A DNA stretch of 64,000 nt from Pseudomonas tolaasii NCPPB 2192 (GCF_002813445.1 NZ_PHHD01000001.1:6448001-6512000); one strand, 5' to 3'; numbered from the stretch's first letter, positions 53,220 to 61,636 are shown. Made by a program: numbers and translations. Notes: generated by a model from the sequence alone, not told the origin.

Positions 53220-54056
53220 ATGGCCAAACAACTGAATATCGATCTGTTGCGCACCTTCCACGCGGTGGCGCGCTTTCAGCGTTTCAACGAAGCGGCCGAA
53301 CACGTGCACCGCAGTGCCTCCACGATCACTACGCAGATTCAAAAGCTGGAAGAGCAGATTGGCCAACGCCTGTTCAGCCGCAACAACCAAGGCGTGGCGC
53401 TGACGCCCTACGGCCGGAAACTGCTGGGTGAAACCACCGAGTTTCTCAAAAGCCATGACCGCCTGCTGATCTCGCTGATGCCCCAGCGCATGCAGGGCAA
53501 GATCCGCCTGGGTGTGCCGGACACCTACGCGCCCGCCTTCATCCAGGCGTTTTTACCGCGCTTGATCGCTGACAACCCGCTGCTGGAGCTGGAAGTCGAA
53601 GCCCGCACCAGTGGCGAATTACTGAACCTGTTCACGGCCAACCACCTCGACCTCACGATTACCGTCACCGCACACCCGCTGGCCCAGGGTGAACGCCTGG
53701 GCGCCGTGCAGCCACTGTGGGTAGCAGCCGAGCACTTCGATTATCCGCCGAATGCCCCGCTGCCCGTCACCGTGCCCATTGCCGGCTGCCCATACCGCGC
53801 CGCAGCCTTGCAGGCCCTGAAGGATCACGGGGTTTACCATCGGCTGGTACTGGAAAGCCCCAACTCATCCGCCGTCGAAGCCTGCGTGCGCAGTGGTATG
53901 GCCGTGGGCTTGATGGAGCAAAGCCGCATGGGCGAAGGGCTCAAGCACCTGCCGGACCTGCCGCCCTTGCCCGCGCAGCATCTGTATTTGTTGTGCGATA
54001 CCGGCAACGCCCTGGCCCTGCACCTGCACGAGCAAATCCGGCACTTCAAGGTGTGA
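53220..54056 (+). CDS. LysR-family transcriptional regulator
   Basis: A 278-residue regulator: helix-turn-helix LRTFHAVARFQRFNEAAEHVHRSASTITTQIQKLEEQIGQRLFSRNNQGVALTPYGRKLL, then the effector domain GKIRLGVPDTYAPAFIQAFLPRL. Divergent from the EamA transporter gene with a 98-bp shared promoter region, so that transporter is its likely target. Followed by a strong terminator that also ends mqo from the other side. Confidence 0.92.
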   Translation: MAKQLNIDLLRTFHAVARFQRFNEAAEHVHRSASTITTQIQKLEEQIGQRLFSRNNQGVALTPYGRKLLGETTEFLKSHDRLLISLMPQRMQGKIRLGVPDTYAPAFIQAFLPRLIADNPLLELEVEARTSGELLNLFTANHLDLTITVTAHPLAQGERLGAVQPLWVAAEHFDYPPNAPLPVTVPIAGCPYRAAALQALKDHGVYHRLVLESPNSSAVEACVRSGMAVGLMEQSRMGEGLKHLPDLPPLPAQHLYLLCDTGNALALHLHEQIRHFKV

Positions 54057-54067
54057 ATGCCGCCCAC

Positions 54068-54107
54068 AAAAAAGCCCGCTGACCGTTTCCGGTTCAGCGG
54101 GCTTTTC
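54068..54107. terminator. Bidirectional intrinsic terminator between lysR and mqo
   Basis: Stem AAAAGCCCGCTGA / TCAGCGGGCTTTT with short loop gives an A-run 5' and T-run 3' on either strand, fitting the convergent genes on both sides. Confidence 0.9.
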
Positions 54108-54121
54108 ACATCAGGCGTGGC

Positions 54122-55768
54122 TTACAGCGCCAGGTCAGATGCAGGTTTGCTCGGCTCAGCCGCAGGCTTTGCAGCCTCGGTGGCCTGAGGCGCCGCCAGT
54201 TGCGGAATCGCAGGCGGTGGGGTCAGTTGCAGGACGCCGGCGGTGTAGGCCCATTCCTTGGCAACCGCTTCCGGGCTGTCGTTCAGCTTGGTGCCGTAGC
54301 TCGGTACGATCTGGTGCAGTTTGGCCTGCCACTCAGGGGTCGCGACCTTGTCCTTGAACACTTTCTGCAGCACGGTCAGCATGATCGGAGCCGCGGTGGA
54401 CGCGCCTGGCGATGCACCCAACAGGCCGGCGATGGAGTTGTCGGCGGAGCTGACCACTTCGGTGCCGAGTTTCAGGACGCCGCCCTGCTCTTCGTCACGT
54501 TTGATGATCTGCACGCGCTGACCGGCCTGCCACAGGCGCCAGTCTTCTTTCTTGGCGTTCGGGAAGTACTCTTTCAGGGCGTTGTAGCGGTCGTCATCCG
54601 ACAGCATCAGTTGGCCGGCGAGGTATTCGACCAGTGGGTATTCACGAATACCGACTTTGGTCATCGGCCAAATGTTGTGGGTGGTGGTGCTGGTCAGCAG
54701 GTCCAGGTACGAGCCTTCTTTGAGGAACTTGGTCGAGAACGTTGCGAATGGGCCAAACAGAATCACGCGCTTGCCATCCAGCACGCGGGTGTCCAGGTGC
54801 GGAACCGACATCGGTGGCGCGCCCACCGAAGCCTTGCCGTAGGCCTTGGCCAGGTGCTGCTCGGCGATGGCCGGGTTATCGGTGACCAGGAACGAGCCGC
54901 CTACCGGGAAGCCAGCGTATTCACGGGCTTCAGGGATGCCGGATTTTTGCAGCAGGTGCAGGGCACCGCCGCCCGCGCCGATGAACACGAACTTGGCGTC
55001 GGTTTCGGTCTTGGTGCCGTCTTTCAGGTTTTTGTAGCTCACACGCCACGAACCGTCGGCGTTCTTGGTGATGTCCTGCACTTCGCTCGACAGTTTCAGG
55101 TCGAACTTCGGCGTGGTTTGCAGGTGAGCGACGAACTGGCGGGTGATTTCGCCGAAGTTCACGTCAGTGCCGATCGGCGTCCAGGTGGCCGCGATTTTCT
55201 GGTTCGGGTCACGCCCTTCCATCATCAGCGGAACCCACTTGGCGATCTGCGCCGGGTCTTCGGAGTACTGCATGCCGGCGAACAGCGGGCTCGCCTTCAG
55301 TGCTTCGTAGCGTTTTTTCAGGAACTTGATGTTGTCATCGCCCCACACGAAGCTCATGTGCGGTGTGGAGTTGATGAACGAACGCGGGTTCTTCAACACG
55401 CCCTGCTGGACCTGCCAGGACCAGAACTGACGGGAGATCTGGAACGCTTCGTTGATCTCGACCGCTTTCGGGATCTCAACGTTGCCGTTCTTGTCTTCCG
55501 GGGTGTAGTTCAGCTCGGCCAGGGCCGAGTGACCGGTACCGGCGTTGTTCCAGCCGTTGGAGCTTTCTTCGGCCACGCCATCAAGGCGCTCGACCATCTC
55601 CATCGACCAGTCCGGCTGCAGCTCGTTGAGCCAGACACCCAGGGTTGCACTCATGATGCCGCCGCCGATCAGCAGCACATCGACTTTCTTTGCCTCTTCC
55701 GCTTGAGCGGACGTGATCCCCATCGACAAAGCCAGCCCCAGCAGGGCAGTGTTTACTTTTTTAAACAT
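54122..55768 (-). CDS. mqo: Malate:quinone oxidoreductase with N-terminal signal sequence
   Basis: FAD enzyme that oxidises malate and passes electrons to the quinone pool, 548 residues from ATG 55768. FAD motif VDVLLIGGGIMSATLGVWL lies at residues 28-46, with ESSNGWNNAGTGHSALAELNYTP and GASPGASTAAPIML as family signatures. Unusually, residues 1-22 (MFKKVNTALLGLALSMGITS plus AQA) look like a Sec signal peptide, and the C-terminus has a roughly 40-residue Pro/Ala-rich tail (QATEAAKPAAEPSKPASD). Classical Mqo is a cytoplasmic-face peripheral protein, so this copy may act in the periplasm. Confidence 0.93.
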   Translation of the reverse strand: MFKKVNTALLGLALSMGITSAQAEEAKKVDVLLIGGGIMSATLGVWLNELQPDWSMEMVERLDGVAEESSNGWNNAGTGHSALAELNYTPEDKNGNVEIPKAVEINEAFQISRQFWSWQVQQGVLKNPRSFINSTPHMSFVWGDDNIKFLKKRYEALKASPLFAGMQYSEDPAQIAKWVPLMMEGRDPNQKIAATWTPIGTDVNFGEITRQFVAHLQTTPKFDLKLSSEVQDITKNADGSWRVSYKNLKDGTKTETDAKFVFIGAGGGALHLLQKSGIPEAREYAGFPVGGSFLVTDNPAIAEQHLAKAYGKASVGAPPMSVPHLDTRVLDGKRVILFGPFATFSTKFLKEGSYLDLLTSTTTHNIWPMTKVGIREYPLVEYLAGQLMLSDDDRYNALKEYFPNAKKEDWRLWQAGQRVQIIKRDEEQGGVLKLGTEVVSSADNSIAGLLGASPGASTAAPIMLTVLQKVFKDKVATPEWQAKLHQIVPSYGTKLNDSPEAVAKEWAYTAGVLQLTPPPAIPQLAAPQATEAAKPAAEPSKPASDLAL

Positions 55769-56192
55769 CAGTAGCACCTATGATAAAACGCCATCCGCCC
55801 TGCCGCCCGACTTCTCGGGGCCGCAGGGTGGGCACACAAGGCCGACGAATCGACCTCACTGTTTATGTCCCTTCTGCGCTGACTTCTTATCATTATTGGC
55901 TTCAGCTACCTGGGCGACAGCCAACCGCCGGGACGTATACGGGTGTACGCACCGGAGAAAGACTAGACCAAGACGGCGCGCAGAATATCACGCTGAACAG
56001 CGTTTATGCGCCGTTTGGCCAATTGACAGCTCTAAATCGCGGCTTTTAACGCGCCGGTGTCAAGTCTTGCAGCCGCGACCTGGGGTCACAGGCCTGGAAC
56101 TCTTGCGCCAATGGCTGTTCTAGACAGCTTCGCCGCCATTTGCGTAGCATCATTGGCTGTCCTTCGTGCAACCCCTCCACACAGAGTTACCC
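55769..56192. other. Long divergent intergenic region upstream of mqo and an MFS gene
   Basis: 424 bp without a supportable gene. Short frames in it show no family features or ribosome-binding sites. It must contain the promoters of both divergent genes; I see no clear palindromic operator. Confidence 0.55.
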
Positions 56193-57380
56193 ATGACTAT
56201 CCAGCAAACACCCGGGCACGTGCTGCCCGCGCGCAGTGCCGCCAAAATGGAAGCGGCCATGGCCGTGGGCGCCTTCGCGATCGGTACCGGCGAATTCGCC
56301 ATCATGGGCCTGATGCCCGACATCGCACACAATTTGAACCTGAGCGAGCCGCAAGTCGGCCACGCCATCAGCGCCTACGCCCTGGGCGTGATGGTCGGCG
56401 CGCCGTTGCTGGCCATCCTGGGTGCCAAGCTGCTGCGCAAACACATGCTGCTGTTGCTGATGGGCCTGTATGCCTTGGGCAACTTCGCCACCGCCTTCAC
56501 GCCGAGCTTCGGCTCGCTGGTGGCTTTCCGCTTTATCAGCGGTTTGCCCCACGGCGCCTACTTCGGTATCGCTGCGGTGGTCGCCTCGAGCATGGTGCCG
56601 GGCGACAAACGCGCTGGTGCCGTGGCCCGTGTGATGATGGGCCTGACCCTGGCCATGCTGCTTGGCAACCCCATCGCCACCTTCCTCGGCCAGCACTTCG
56701 GCTGGCGCTCGGCATTTATGTTGGTCAGCGTGATTGCCCTGTGCACCCTCGCACTGGTCTGGCAGTTCGTGCCGCACCGCCACGACGAACAACGCAGCGA
56801 CCCGCGCAAGGAGTTGCGCGCCTTTACCAAGCCTCAGGTGTGGATGGCGCTGTCCATCGGCGCCATCGGTTTTGCCGGCATGTTCTGCGTGTTCAGCTAC
56901 CTGGCCCCGACCATGCTCGAAGTCACCAAAGTCTCGCCGCAGTGGATTCCGTTTGGTCTGGCGGCGTTCGGTGTGGGCGGCATCATCGGCAACATCGCCG
57001 GCGGCAAGCTGTTCGACCGTCTGCAATTTCGCGCGGTGGGCTGGATTCTGGTGTGGTCGATGGCCGTGCTGATTTTCTTCACCTTCGCCGCCAGCTCGCT
57101 GTGGGGCGTACTGCTGGGCATTGCCCTGGTCGGCACCATGATCTCCATGGCCGCGCCGCTGCAAATCCGCCTGATGGACATCGCCCACGAAGCCCCGAGC
57201 CTGGCGGCCGCCTCCAACCACGCGGCGTTTAACCTCGCGAACGCGCTGGGCCCGTGGCTGGGCGGCATGGCGATTACCGCCGGCCTGGGCTGGACCAGCA
57301 CCGGCTACATCGGTGCCGCCACCGCGCTGATCGGGCTGGGCATCTACCTGATTGCAAGGCGCATGAAAGGCGGGCACTGA
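56193..57380 (+). CDS. DHA1-family MFS transporter (AraJ/YdhP-like)
   Basis: A 395-residue, 12-helix transporter from ATG 56193. It contains FAIGTGEFAIMGLMPDIAHNL in helix 1, GAPLLAILGAKLLRKHMLL at the A-motif position (lacking the usual Gly-Arg-Arg pattern, as is typical of AraJ relatives), and SGLPHGAYFGIAAVVASSMV in helix 4. Relatives export sugars or drugs; the substrate cannot be read. Not obviously linked to neighbours. Confidence 0.9.
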   Translation: MTIQQTPGHVLPARSAAKMEAAMAVGAFAIGTGEFAIMGLMPDIAHNLNLSEPQVGHAISAYALGVMVGAPLLAILGAKLLRKHMLLLLMGLYALGNFATAFTPSFGSLVAFRFISGLPHGAYFGIAAVVASSMVPGDKRAGAVARVMMGLTLAMLLGNPIATFLGQHFGWRSAFMLVSVIALCTLALVWQFVPHRHDEQRSDPRKELRAFTKPQVWMALSIGAIGFAGMFCVFSYLAPTMLEVTKVSPQWIPFGLAAFGVGGIIGNIAGGKLFDRLQFRAVGWILVWSMAVLIFFTFAASSLWGVLLGIALVGTMISMAAPLQIRLMDIAHEAPSLAAASNHAAFNLANALGPWLGGMAITAGLGWTSTGYIGAATALIGLGIYLIARRMKGGH

Positions 57381-57446
57381 GCGGAATAAACACGGGCCCT
57401 GAAGCGTTTTGTTGATTCAACAACCACACCATCAACGAAGGGCCCC

Positions 57447-58085
57447 ATGGACATCACACTCCCCCTGCTCAGCATCCTCGGCGCCATTGCCATCGGCGCC
57501 GCCAGCCCCGGCCCCAGCTTCGTCTTCGTCACCCGCACCGCCATCGCCCTTTCCCGCCGTGACGCACTCGCGGCGGCCATGGGCATGGGCGTTGGCGGCG
57601 TGGTGTACGGCGGGCTCGGCCTGTTCGGCCTGCAAACCCTGCTGGCCAAAGTGGAATGGCTGTACGTAATCCTGAAAATACTCGGCGGCGCCTACCTGGT
57701 ATGGCTGGCCGTACAACTGTGGCGCTCGGCTAAAAGCCCCATCGTCGTCCCCACCACCGCCGATGGCCGCCCACAAAGCGCGCGCAAATCCTTCACCCTC
57801 GCGGCGGTCACGCAACTGAGCAATCCAAAGGCGGCGATTGTGTACGGGAGTATTTTCGCGGCGTTCCTGCCGGCCCATGCCCCGGTGTGGACGTTTGCCG
57901 TGCTGCTGCCCGCGATCTTCGCAATCGAGGCCGGTTGGTACACGGTAGTGGCGCTGGCGTTCTCGTCGGAACGCCCACGCGCGGCGTACCTGCGCTCAAA
58001 ACACTGGTTTGACCGCACCGCCGGCCTGGTAATGGGCGCTCTGGGCCTGCGGCTGATTCTGGGCTCAGCCCACGTCCAAGCCTAA
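57447..58085 (+). CDS. LysE-family amino-acid exporter
   Basis: A 212-residue, six-helix RhtB/LysE-type protein: the first helix includes IGAASPGPSFVFVTRTAIALSRRDALAAAMGMGVGG with the SPGP motif near residue 18, and WLAVQLWRSAK follows helix 3; NPKAAIVYGSIFAAFLP is in the second half. Exports amino acids or homoserine-like compounds. Lies 66 bp after the MFS gene and may be read from its own promoter. Confidence 0.92.
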   Translation: MDITLPLLSILGAIAIGAASPGPSFVFVTRTAIALSRRDALAAAMGMGVGGVVYGGLGLFGLQTLLAKVEWLYVILKILGGAYLVWLAVQLWRSAKSPIVVPTTADGRPQSARKSFTLAAVTQLSNPKAAIVYGSIFAAFLPAHAPVWTFAVLLPAIFAIEAGWYTVVALAFSSERPRAAYLRSKHWFDRTAGLVMGALGLRLILGSAHVQA

Positions 58086-58110
58086 ATATCAGGGTTTCAG
58101 CTCCCCCACC

Positions 58111-58153
58111 TGTGGCGAGGGAGCTTGCTCCCGCCGGGCTGCGCAGCAGCCCT
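58111..58153. repeat. Single REP-like sequence after lysE
   Basis: TGTGGCGAGGGAGCTTGCTCCCGCC, a second Pseudomonas REP class, with the inner GGGAGCTTGCTCCC hairpin, followed by GGGCTGCGCAGCAGCCC, another palindrome. Confidence 0.75.
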
Positions 58154-58161
58154 ATGCTTTA

Positions 58162-58380
58162 TCAATCATCATGCATCAACCCCGCCCCATACTCCCCGTA
58201 ACTACTCCCCAATCCACTGCCTCCAAAATTCATCTTGGCGGCTTTGCCAGGGCTGTGATCCCCAAACGCCTGGCATCCCCCTGAGAAACAAGGGTCACTG
58301 CTCACGGCAGACGAAGACGAACACGCACTCAACAGCACAGCGCCGGCGATCAACACCACTTTGACGAGATTCGAGATCAT
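58162..58380 (-). CDS. Small lipoprotein, unknown function
   Basis: A 72-residue protein with signal peptide MISNLVKVVLIAGAVLLSAC and lipobox LSAC, then a Ser-rich linker and DPCFSGGCQAFGDHSPG with two closely spaced Cys. No family recognised. Isolated, between lysE and the peptidase gene. Confidence 0.65.
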   Translation of the reverse strand: MISNLVKVVLIAGAVLLSACSSSSAVSSDPCFSGGCQAFGDHSPGKAAKMNFGGSGLGSSYGEYGAGLMHDD

Positions 58381-58600
58381 GTTTTCAACTCCCTATGGAT
58401 TGGGGGGGGCGGGGTTCCTTCTTGAAGAGGATCGTAGACCTCGAAGGCGCAGGGGATGATGAAACTTTGCGGGGTGACAGGGCGGGTTCAGGTTGCCCCT
58501 TCGTGGCGCGTCGGGATACCCAGCCCAAGCGCCATGGAATAAAGATCAGCGGCCACGTGTTCTGTTCCTAGTCATTTCAAGATCATAAGGAACACAGGTG
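58381..58600. other. Gap upstream of the M91 peptidase gene
   Basis: 220 bp with a G-run (GGGGGGGGCGGGG near 58405) and no gene. A GGAAT...CCAC pair near 58536-58557 does not have hrp-box spacing. AAGGA precedes the next gene by 8 bp. Confidence 0.5.
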
Positions 58601-59155
58601 ATGATCCAAAACTACAGCGCTTTCCCCAACATCACCCTGGAGTCAGCCAGCCTTGAATTCATGAACAACCTGATCACAGCGCTACAAAGGATCGAGTCGA
58701 GAAACACGGGGCGCGACCTACTCAAGGAAATCAATGAGCTTTGCGGCCCCAGTACCGGTAAAACCATCAAAATCGTCGCTATCGCCAGCGATTACTCGAC
58801 GACGCCGAACACTTGCGCCTCCGTCGGCAATGCAACCGACGCCTTGAAAAAGTGGATTTTCAAAGGGCCCGGCACCAGTGTCGAAGTGACATGGAACCCC
58901 TACTCCAGCCTCGCGCTGGACGCCCAAGGCATTCCAACCGGGATGAGCTATGAAGACAGCTCGACGAGCTTCATTGGCCTGGCCCACGAACTTGTACACG
59001 CCTATCGCATCCTGCGCGGCACTTACCTGGGGGGCAGCAACATCAAGGAAGAAACCCGTGCGACGGGTATTGGTGATTCGGCGAGCAAGAAATTCAGTGA
59101 AAACAGCATTCGCGCTGAACACAGCTTGCCGCGGCGGAATGCATATTCGAGGTAA
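58601..59155 (+). CDS. M91-family zinc metallopeptidase (HopH1/NleD-like)
   Basis: A 184-residue protein from ATG 58601 with AAGGA upstream (GTG at 58598 also possible). The zinc motif HELVHAYR (residues 129-136) and a downstream Glu in KEETRATG (about 150) fit the HExxH plus Glu layout of M91. The C-terminal SENSIRAEHSLP is nearly identical to the HopH1 ending I remember (SENSIRAEHGLP). HopH1 and NleD are type III effectors that cleave host kinases in plants or animals. No signal peptide is present, and no secretion genes or hrp box were seen. It lies just outside the dusA-linked element. Confidence 0.82.
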   Translation: MIQNYSAFPNITLESASLEFMNNLITALQRIESRNTGRDLLKEINELCGPSTGKTIKIVAIASDYSTTPNTCASVGNATDALKKWIFKGPGTSVEVTWNPYSSLALDAQGIPTGMSYEDSSTSFIGLAHELVHAYRILRGTYLGGSNIKEETRATGIGDSASKKFSENSIRAEHSLPRRNAYSR

Positions 59156-59299
59156 ATGGTGATCGGGGGCTGCCTCCAATGTTCACACTGGACAAAGACC
59201 GTGCTCAAAGCGGCGAAAAACGCAACTAATGCCTCTGACACTCCCAAGAGGCATCCCTGATAAACTGCGCGCCATTAGCCTCGTTGACTCAGATTGCCC

Positions 59300-59368
59300 A
59301 TGTCTCTACAAATTGCGCCACTCTCTCGCCGCTTTAGCGTTGCCCCCATGATGGATTGGAACGACTAA
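59300..59368 (+). pseudogene. dusA: 5' remnant of dusA (tRNA-dihydrouridine synthase A) at an element integration junction
   Basis: A 22-codon frame reading MSLQIAPLSRRFSVAP then MMDWND before TAA. The first 20 residues are the universal DusA N-terminus, after which the family continues TDRHCR; here the homology stops at codon 20-21 and the frame ends. DusA proteins are about 330 residues. The 5' end of dusA is a known target of a family of integrases (dusA-associated islands and prophages), and phage genes follow directly, so this is best read as the left junction. The rest of dusA should lie at the other end of the element, outside the window. Confidence 0.85.
59330..59357 (+). other. Probable att core within the dusA remnant
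   Basis: The last stretch still matching dusA (ending GCCCCCATGATGGATTGG) is where dusA-type integrases recombine. A second copy is expected at the other boundary; it is beyond the window, so the exact core is not defined. Confidence 0.6.
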
Positions 59369-59505
59369 CCCTACAGGCCTTACAGAACGGGCACTACAGC
59401 GCCTTAGCCACCCATCTGTACCACTTTCGTACCAGCACTACTCCCACGCACTTACCCCTTGCCCCTTTTTCGCTGGCTTTCGCAAATCCGAGAGTTGCCA
59501 CTGCT

Positions 59506-59754
59506 ATGCTTGATTTCTTTCAAAACGAGCCGCAAACCATGGCAAGCGAGTACTCACTGACGGACGTGCTGGAACGGCTTTATCAAAATCAACTGGCCCT
59601 GGAAGCGGCTGTGATGGAGCTGACTCTTTGGGCTGAGCAGCAAAACGCTCTAGAAGTGGGTGAGAATGTTCGGGGGGCACTTCATACGATTGGTGAAAAC
59701 GCGGGGCATATCAAACAGGGCCTGGCTCGATTGAGAGGAGCGGATTTCCCCTGA
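59506..59754 (+). CDS. DUF6124/DUF3077-like small protein
   Basis: An 82-residue protein from ATG 59506 (MLDFFQNEPQTMASEYSL); an ATG at 59539 is the other candidate. It is acidic and mostly helical, ending AGHIKQGLARLRGADFP. It recalls the small DUF6124-type proteins widespread in Pseudomonas, but I have only general similarity. The frame stays open upstream to a TTG, not used. It is the first gene inside the element next to dusA. Confidence 0.6.
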   Translation: MLDFFQNEPQTMASEYSLTDVLERLYQNQLALEAAVMELTLWAEQQNALEVGENVRGALHTIGENAGHIKQGLARLRGADFP

Positions 59755-59891
59755 CTGGCAGTTATCGGCCGAAAGTCCACAGACCAGTGCAGCGCTCCCC
59801 AACAAACGATCACAGCATGCGACTTGGCGCAGACAGAAAAGCATTCATGCTCAGGTGGTAGTCTGCCTGGCAACCCATATGGAGATGAGAA

Positions 59892-60458
59892 ATGAGTTTT
59901 GACTGGCACCTTTTCTGGAATGTAGCTCCTGCATGGATTCAGGCAATTGGATCAATTTTGGCGTTAGTGGCCGTGATCTTGGCTTCAAAAATCCCGGTCA
60001 ATCACGCTGCATCGGAAAAGCGTAGAACCATTTTCGCCATTGTGGAGGCAGCCCATTCGCATGCGTGTAATATTCGTAAGGCGATAGACGCGATGGGATG
60101 GCCGACTGGCAATAACCATCTAATTTACCAGGTGTATAACAAAGTCATAATTGAGAGCGTCGTCAGAGCTCTCCAGGGTGTTCCCACGCATGAGCTTGGT
60201 TCAAGCAAGGCAGTTCTCGCCATGCTTAGCCTTACCGATCAGATGGTGTTTCTTGGCTCCGCGGTTGAAACCCTTCTAAACGGCCCACTCAATCATCCTG
60301 AGATTAAGAAGGCACTAGAAAGCATCGATCAGAACGATCATGCACAGCGGCTAAAGTTAGGTGCTACGGGGTTTTCAGTCTTACAAAGTAACGCCAGAGG
60401 TCACTTAGATCAGGTTGATAAGGAGTACGAATCGCTGAAGGAATCGTTGAAGTCGTAG
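59892..60458 (+). CDS. Unknown protein with one N-terminal membrane helix (element cargo)
   Basis: A 188-residue protein preceded by GAGATGAGAA. Residues 9-32 (WNVAPAWIQAIGSILALVAVILAS) are one transmembrane helix; the rest is a soluble, helical, cytoplasmic-type domain with no motif I recognise (RRTIFAIVEAAHSHACNIRKAI). Codons are noticeably AT-richer than in the core genes, consistent with transferred DNA. Single-TM proteins of this layout are frequent prophage cargo; a defence role is only a guess. Confidence 0.7.
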   Translation: MSFDWHLFWNVAPAWIQAIGSILALVAVILASKIPVNHAASEKRRTIFAIVEAAHSHACNIRKAIDAMGWPTGNNHLIYQVYNKVIIESVVRALQGVPTHELGSSKAVLAMLSLTDQMVFLGSAVETLLNGPLNHPEIKKALESIDQNDHAQRLKLGATGFSVLQSNARGHLDQVDKEYESLKESLKS

Positions 60459-60550
60459 ATCAGATGACCGTCGATGATTTGGTAATTCCAACGCCTCGAG
60501 TGTTGGGTAATGCGCCGGACTGCTAGTAACACGACTTACGCAAAATCACC

Positions 60551-60581
60551 TCCTCCTTTGACCTGGTGAGGATGTTTTTTT
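60551..60581 (+). terminator. Terminator-like hairpin after the 59892-60458 gene
   Basis: TCCTC / GAGGA stem with one bulge, followed by TGTTTTTTTG. Weak stem but a good U-run. Confidence 0.45.
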
Positions 60582-60811
60582 GTGCCCGCATTTACAGAGT
60601 GTCTTCGCCGTTAGAGCTTCCACCTTCTCATTCAGGTAGGGCTTTCCTATCGCTCCAATCCCGCCCCCCTTGGAAGCGCCAACATCTGAATCTGGGTGAT
60701 GTGTGAGTGCGTGAGGGTAAACGTCGTGAGTGCTGCGCAATTCAGCGCACAGCTTCAAACGAGCCCCGCCCTAGGGAGATTCAGCGTTTTCATGTTGACC
60801 CACGGGAAAAA

Positions 60812-61082
60812 GGTTAGGAGGGTTAGTTTTTTGCTGACTGACTTGAAGGCCTTTCCCGGTGTGGGTTTGCGACTGGTCGGCAGGGTTAGCTTTTCGGTTA
60901 GGTCTGGTTATTTCCTAACCTTTATTGATGTTAAATATTCAATATATTAAATTCTTTAAAAACAGTAGCTTACAGATTTATAACCTTTGACCTAACCATA
61001 ACTAACCTTCCAAAGTTAGCGATCAAGCCCAACAAATACGGGCCTTTCACCGCATCGCATCGCCCTCAAAAAAAAACTAACC
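60812..61082. repeat. Inverted array of GGTTAG / CTAACC hexamers flanking an AT-rich core
   Basis: GGTTAG occurs at 60812, 60821, 60884 and 60896; CTAACC at 60915, 60992, 61002 and 61077. Single-mismatch copies lie at 60906 and 61014. Left-side copies point right and right-side copies point left, around 60921-60975, which is nearly all A/T (including AATATATTAAATTC). Confidence 0.8.
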
Positions 61083-61480
61083 CTTTTCCCGAGCCGACTC
61101 CCAGATCTGCCTGTCTGCTCGTTCGCATTGACCTCATTGAAAAGCACACACCTTCGCAGGGTTCCGCAGATATTTAGGAATTCGGAAATCGGAATCCGGC
61201 CCCCAGCCTGCGTAGTTTTGACCTGGATGCAGAAGCGCAGAAAAAGAGACCCATTTAGCCCGCAGGCGAGGTGGGGGGACGACGGCGCGCGCCAGGTGCA
61301 GACGATCCTACCCGCAGCCTGTAGCACGTCACTTCCCCCCAAAGAATGTGGCACGTCAACTCCCCAACCGGGGGAATGCGAGCGTGGTACCGCCCTGGCT
61401 TCGGTCGGCAGTCAGCGGAACGCTGAAAGGCCCGTGTTTATTGGCCCGCGCAGCCCCTTACGCTTGCCGTGACACCCTGC
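61016..61480. other. Sequence resembling a recurrent Pseudomonas prophage-linked segment
   Basis: Both strands carry short frames (- strand 61016-61354 with APSSPHLACGLNGSLFLRF; + strand ending ERPVFIGPRSP) of a kind I have seen repeated, with variation, across Pseudomonas genomes under hypothetical or ash-like names. The codon pattern does not favour one frame, so I record it as a segment and not as a CDS. Confidence 0.35.
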
Positions 61481-61616
61481 TAATGCTATGTTGGGATTGG
61501 TGTTTTCATGTTGATGAAGGGCAAACTTTCATCTATTCCCGCTGGCTTTTCCGACTTCAACCCCTTCTCTGCCGTGCAGCTCGTCGCCTCAAATCGCATC
61601 ATGGCCAAACGTCATT

Positions 61617-61636
61617 TACTGTATGTGCATACAGTA
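61617..61636. promoter_or_regulatory. LexA box
   Basis: CTGT-N8-ACAG, fully palindromic and flanked by TA on both sides, matches the LexA consensus. It ends 14 bp before ATG 61651, so SOS induction of that gene and of the following YedK gene is expected. Confidence 0.85.

Noticed and set aside
58536..58560. hrp-box-like GGAAT...CCAC upstream of the M91 peptidase
   Set aside because: The first half lacks ACC and the spacing is about 11-12 bases instead of 15-16, so it is not a credible HrpL promoter.
60696..60950. Possible + strand gene starting MMCECVRVN
   Set aside because: It runs through the GGTTAG repeats and the AT-rich core; composition and lack of similarity argue against coding.
61016..61354. 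Possible - strand gene starting MPHSLGGSDVLQ
   Set aside because: No ribosome-binding site, poor codon pattern and an opposite-strand frame of equal quality; kept only as a recurrent segment.
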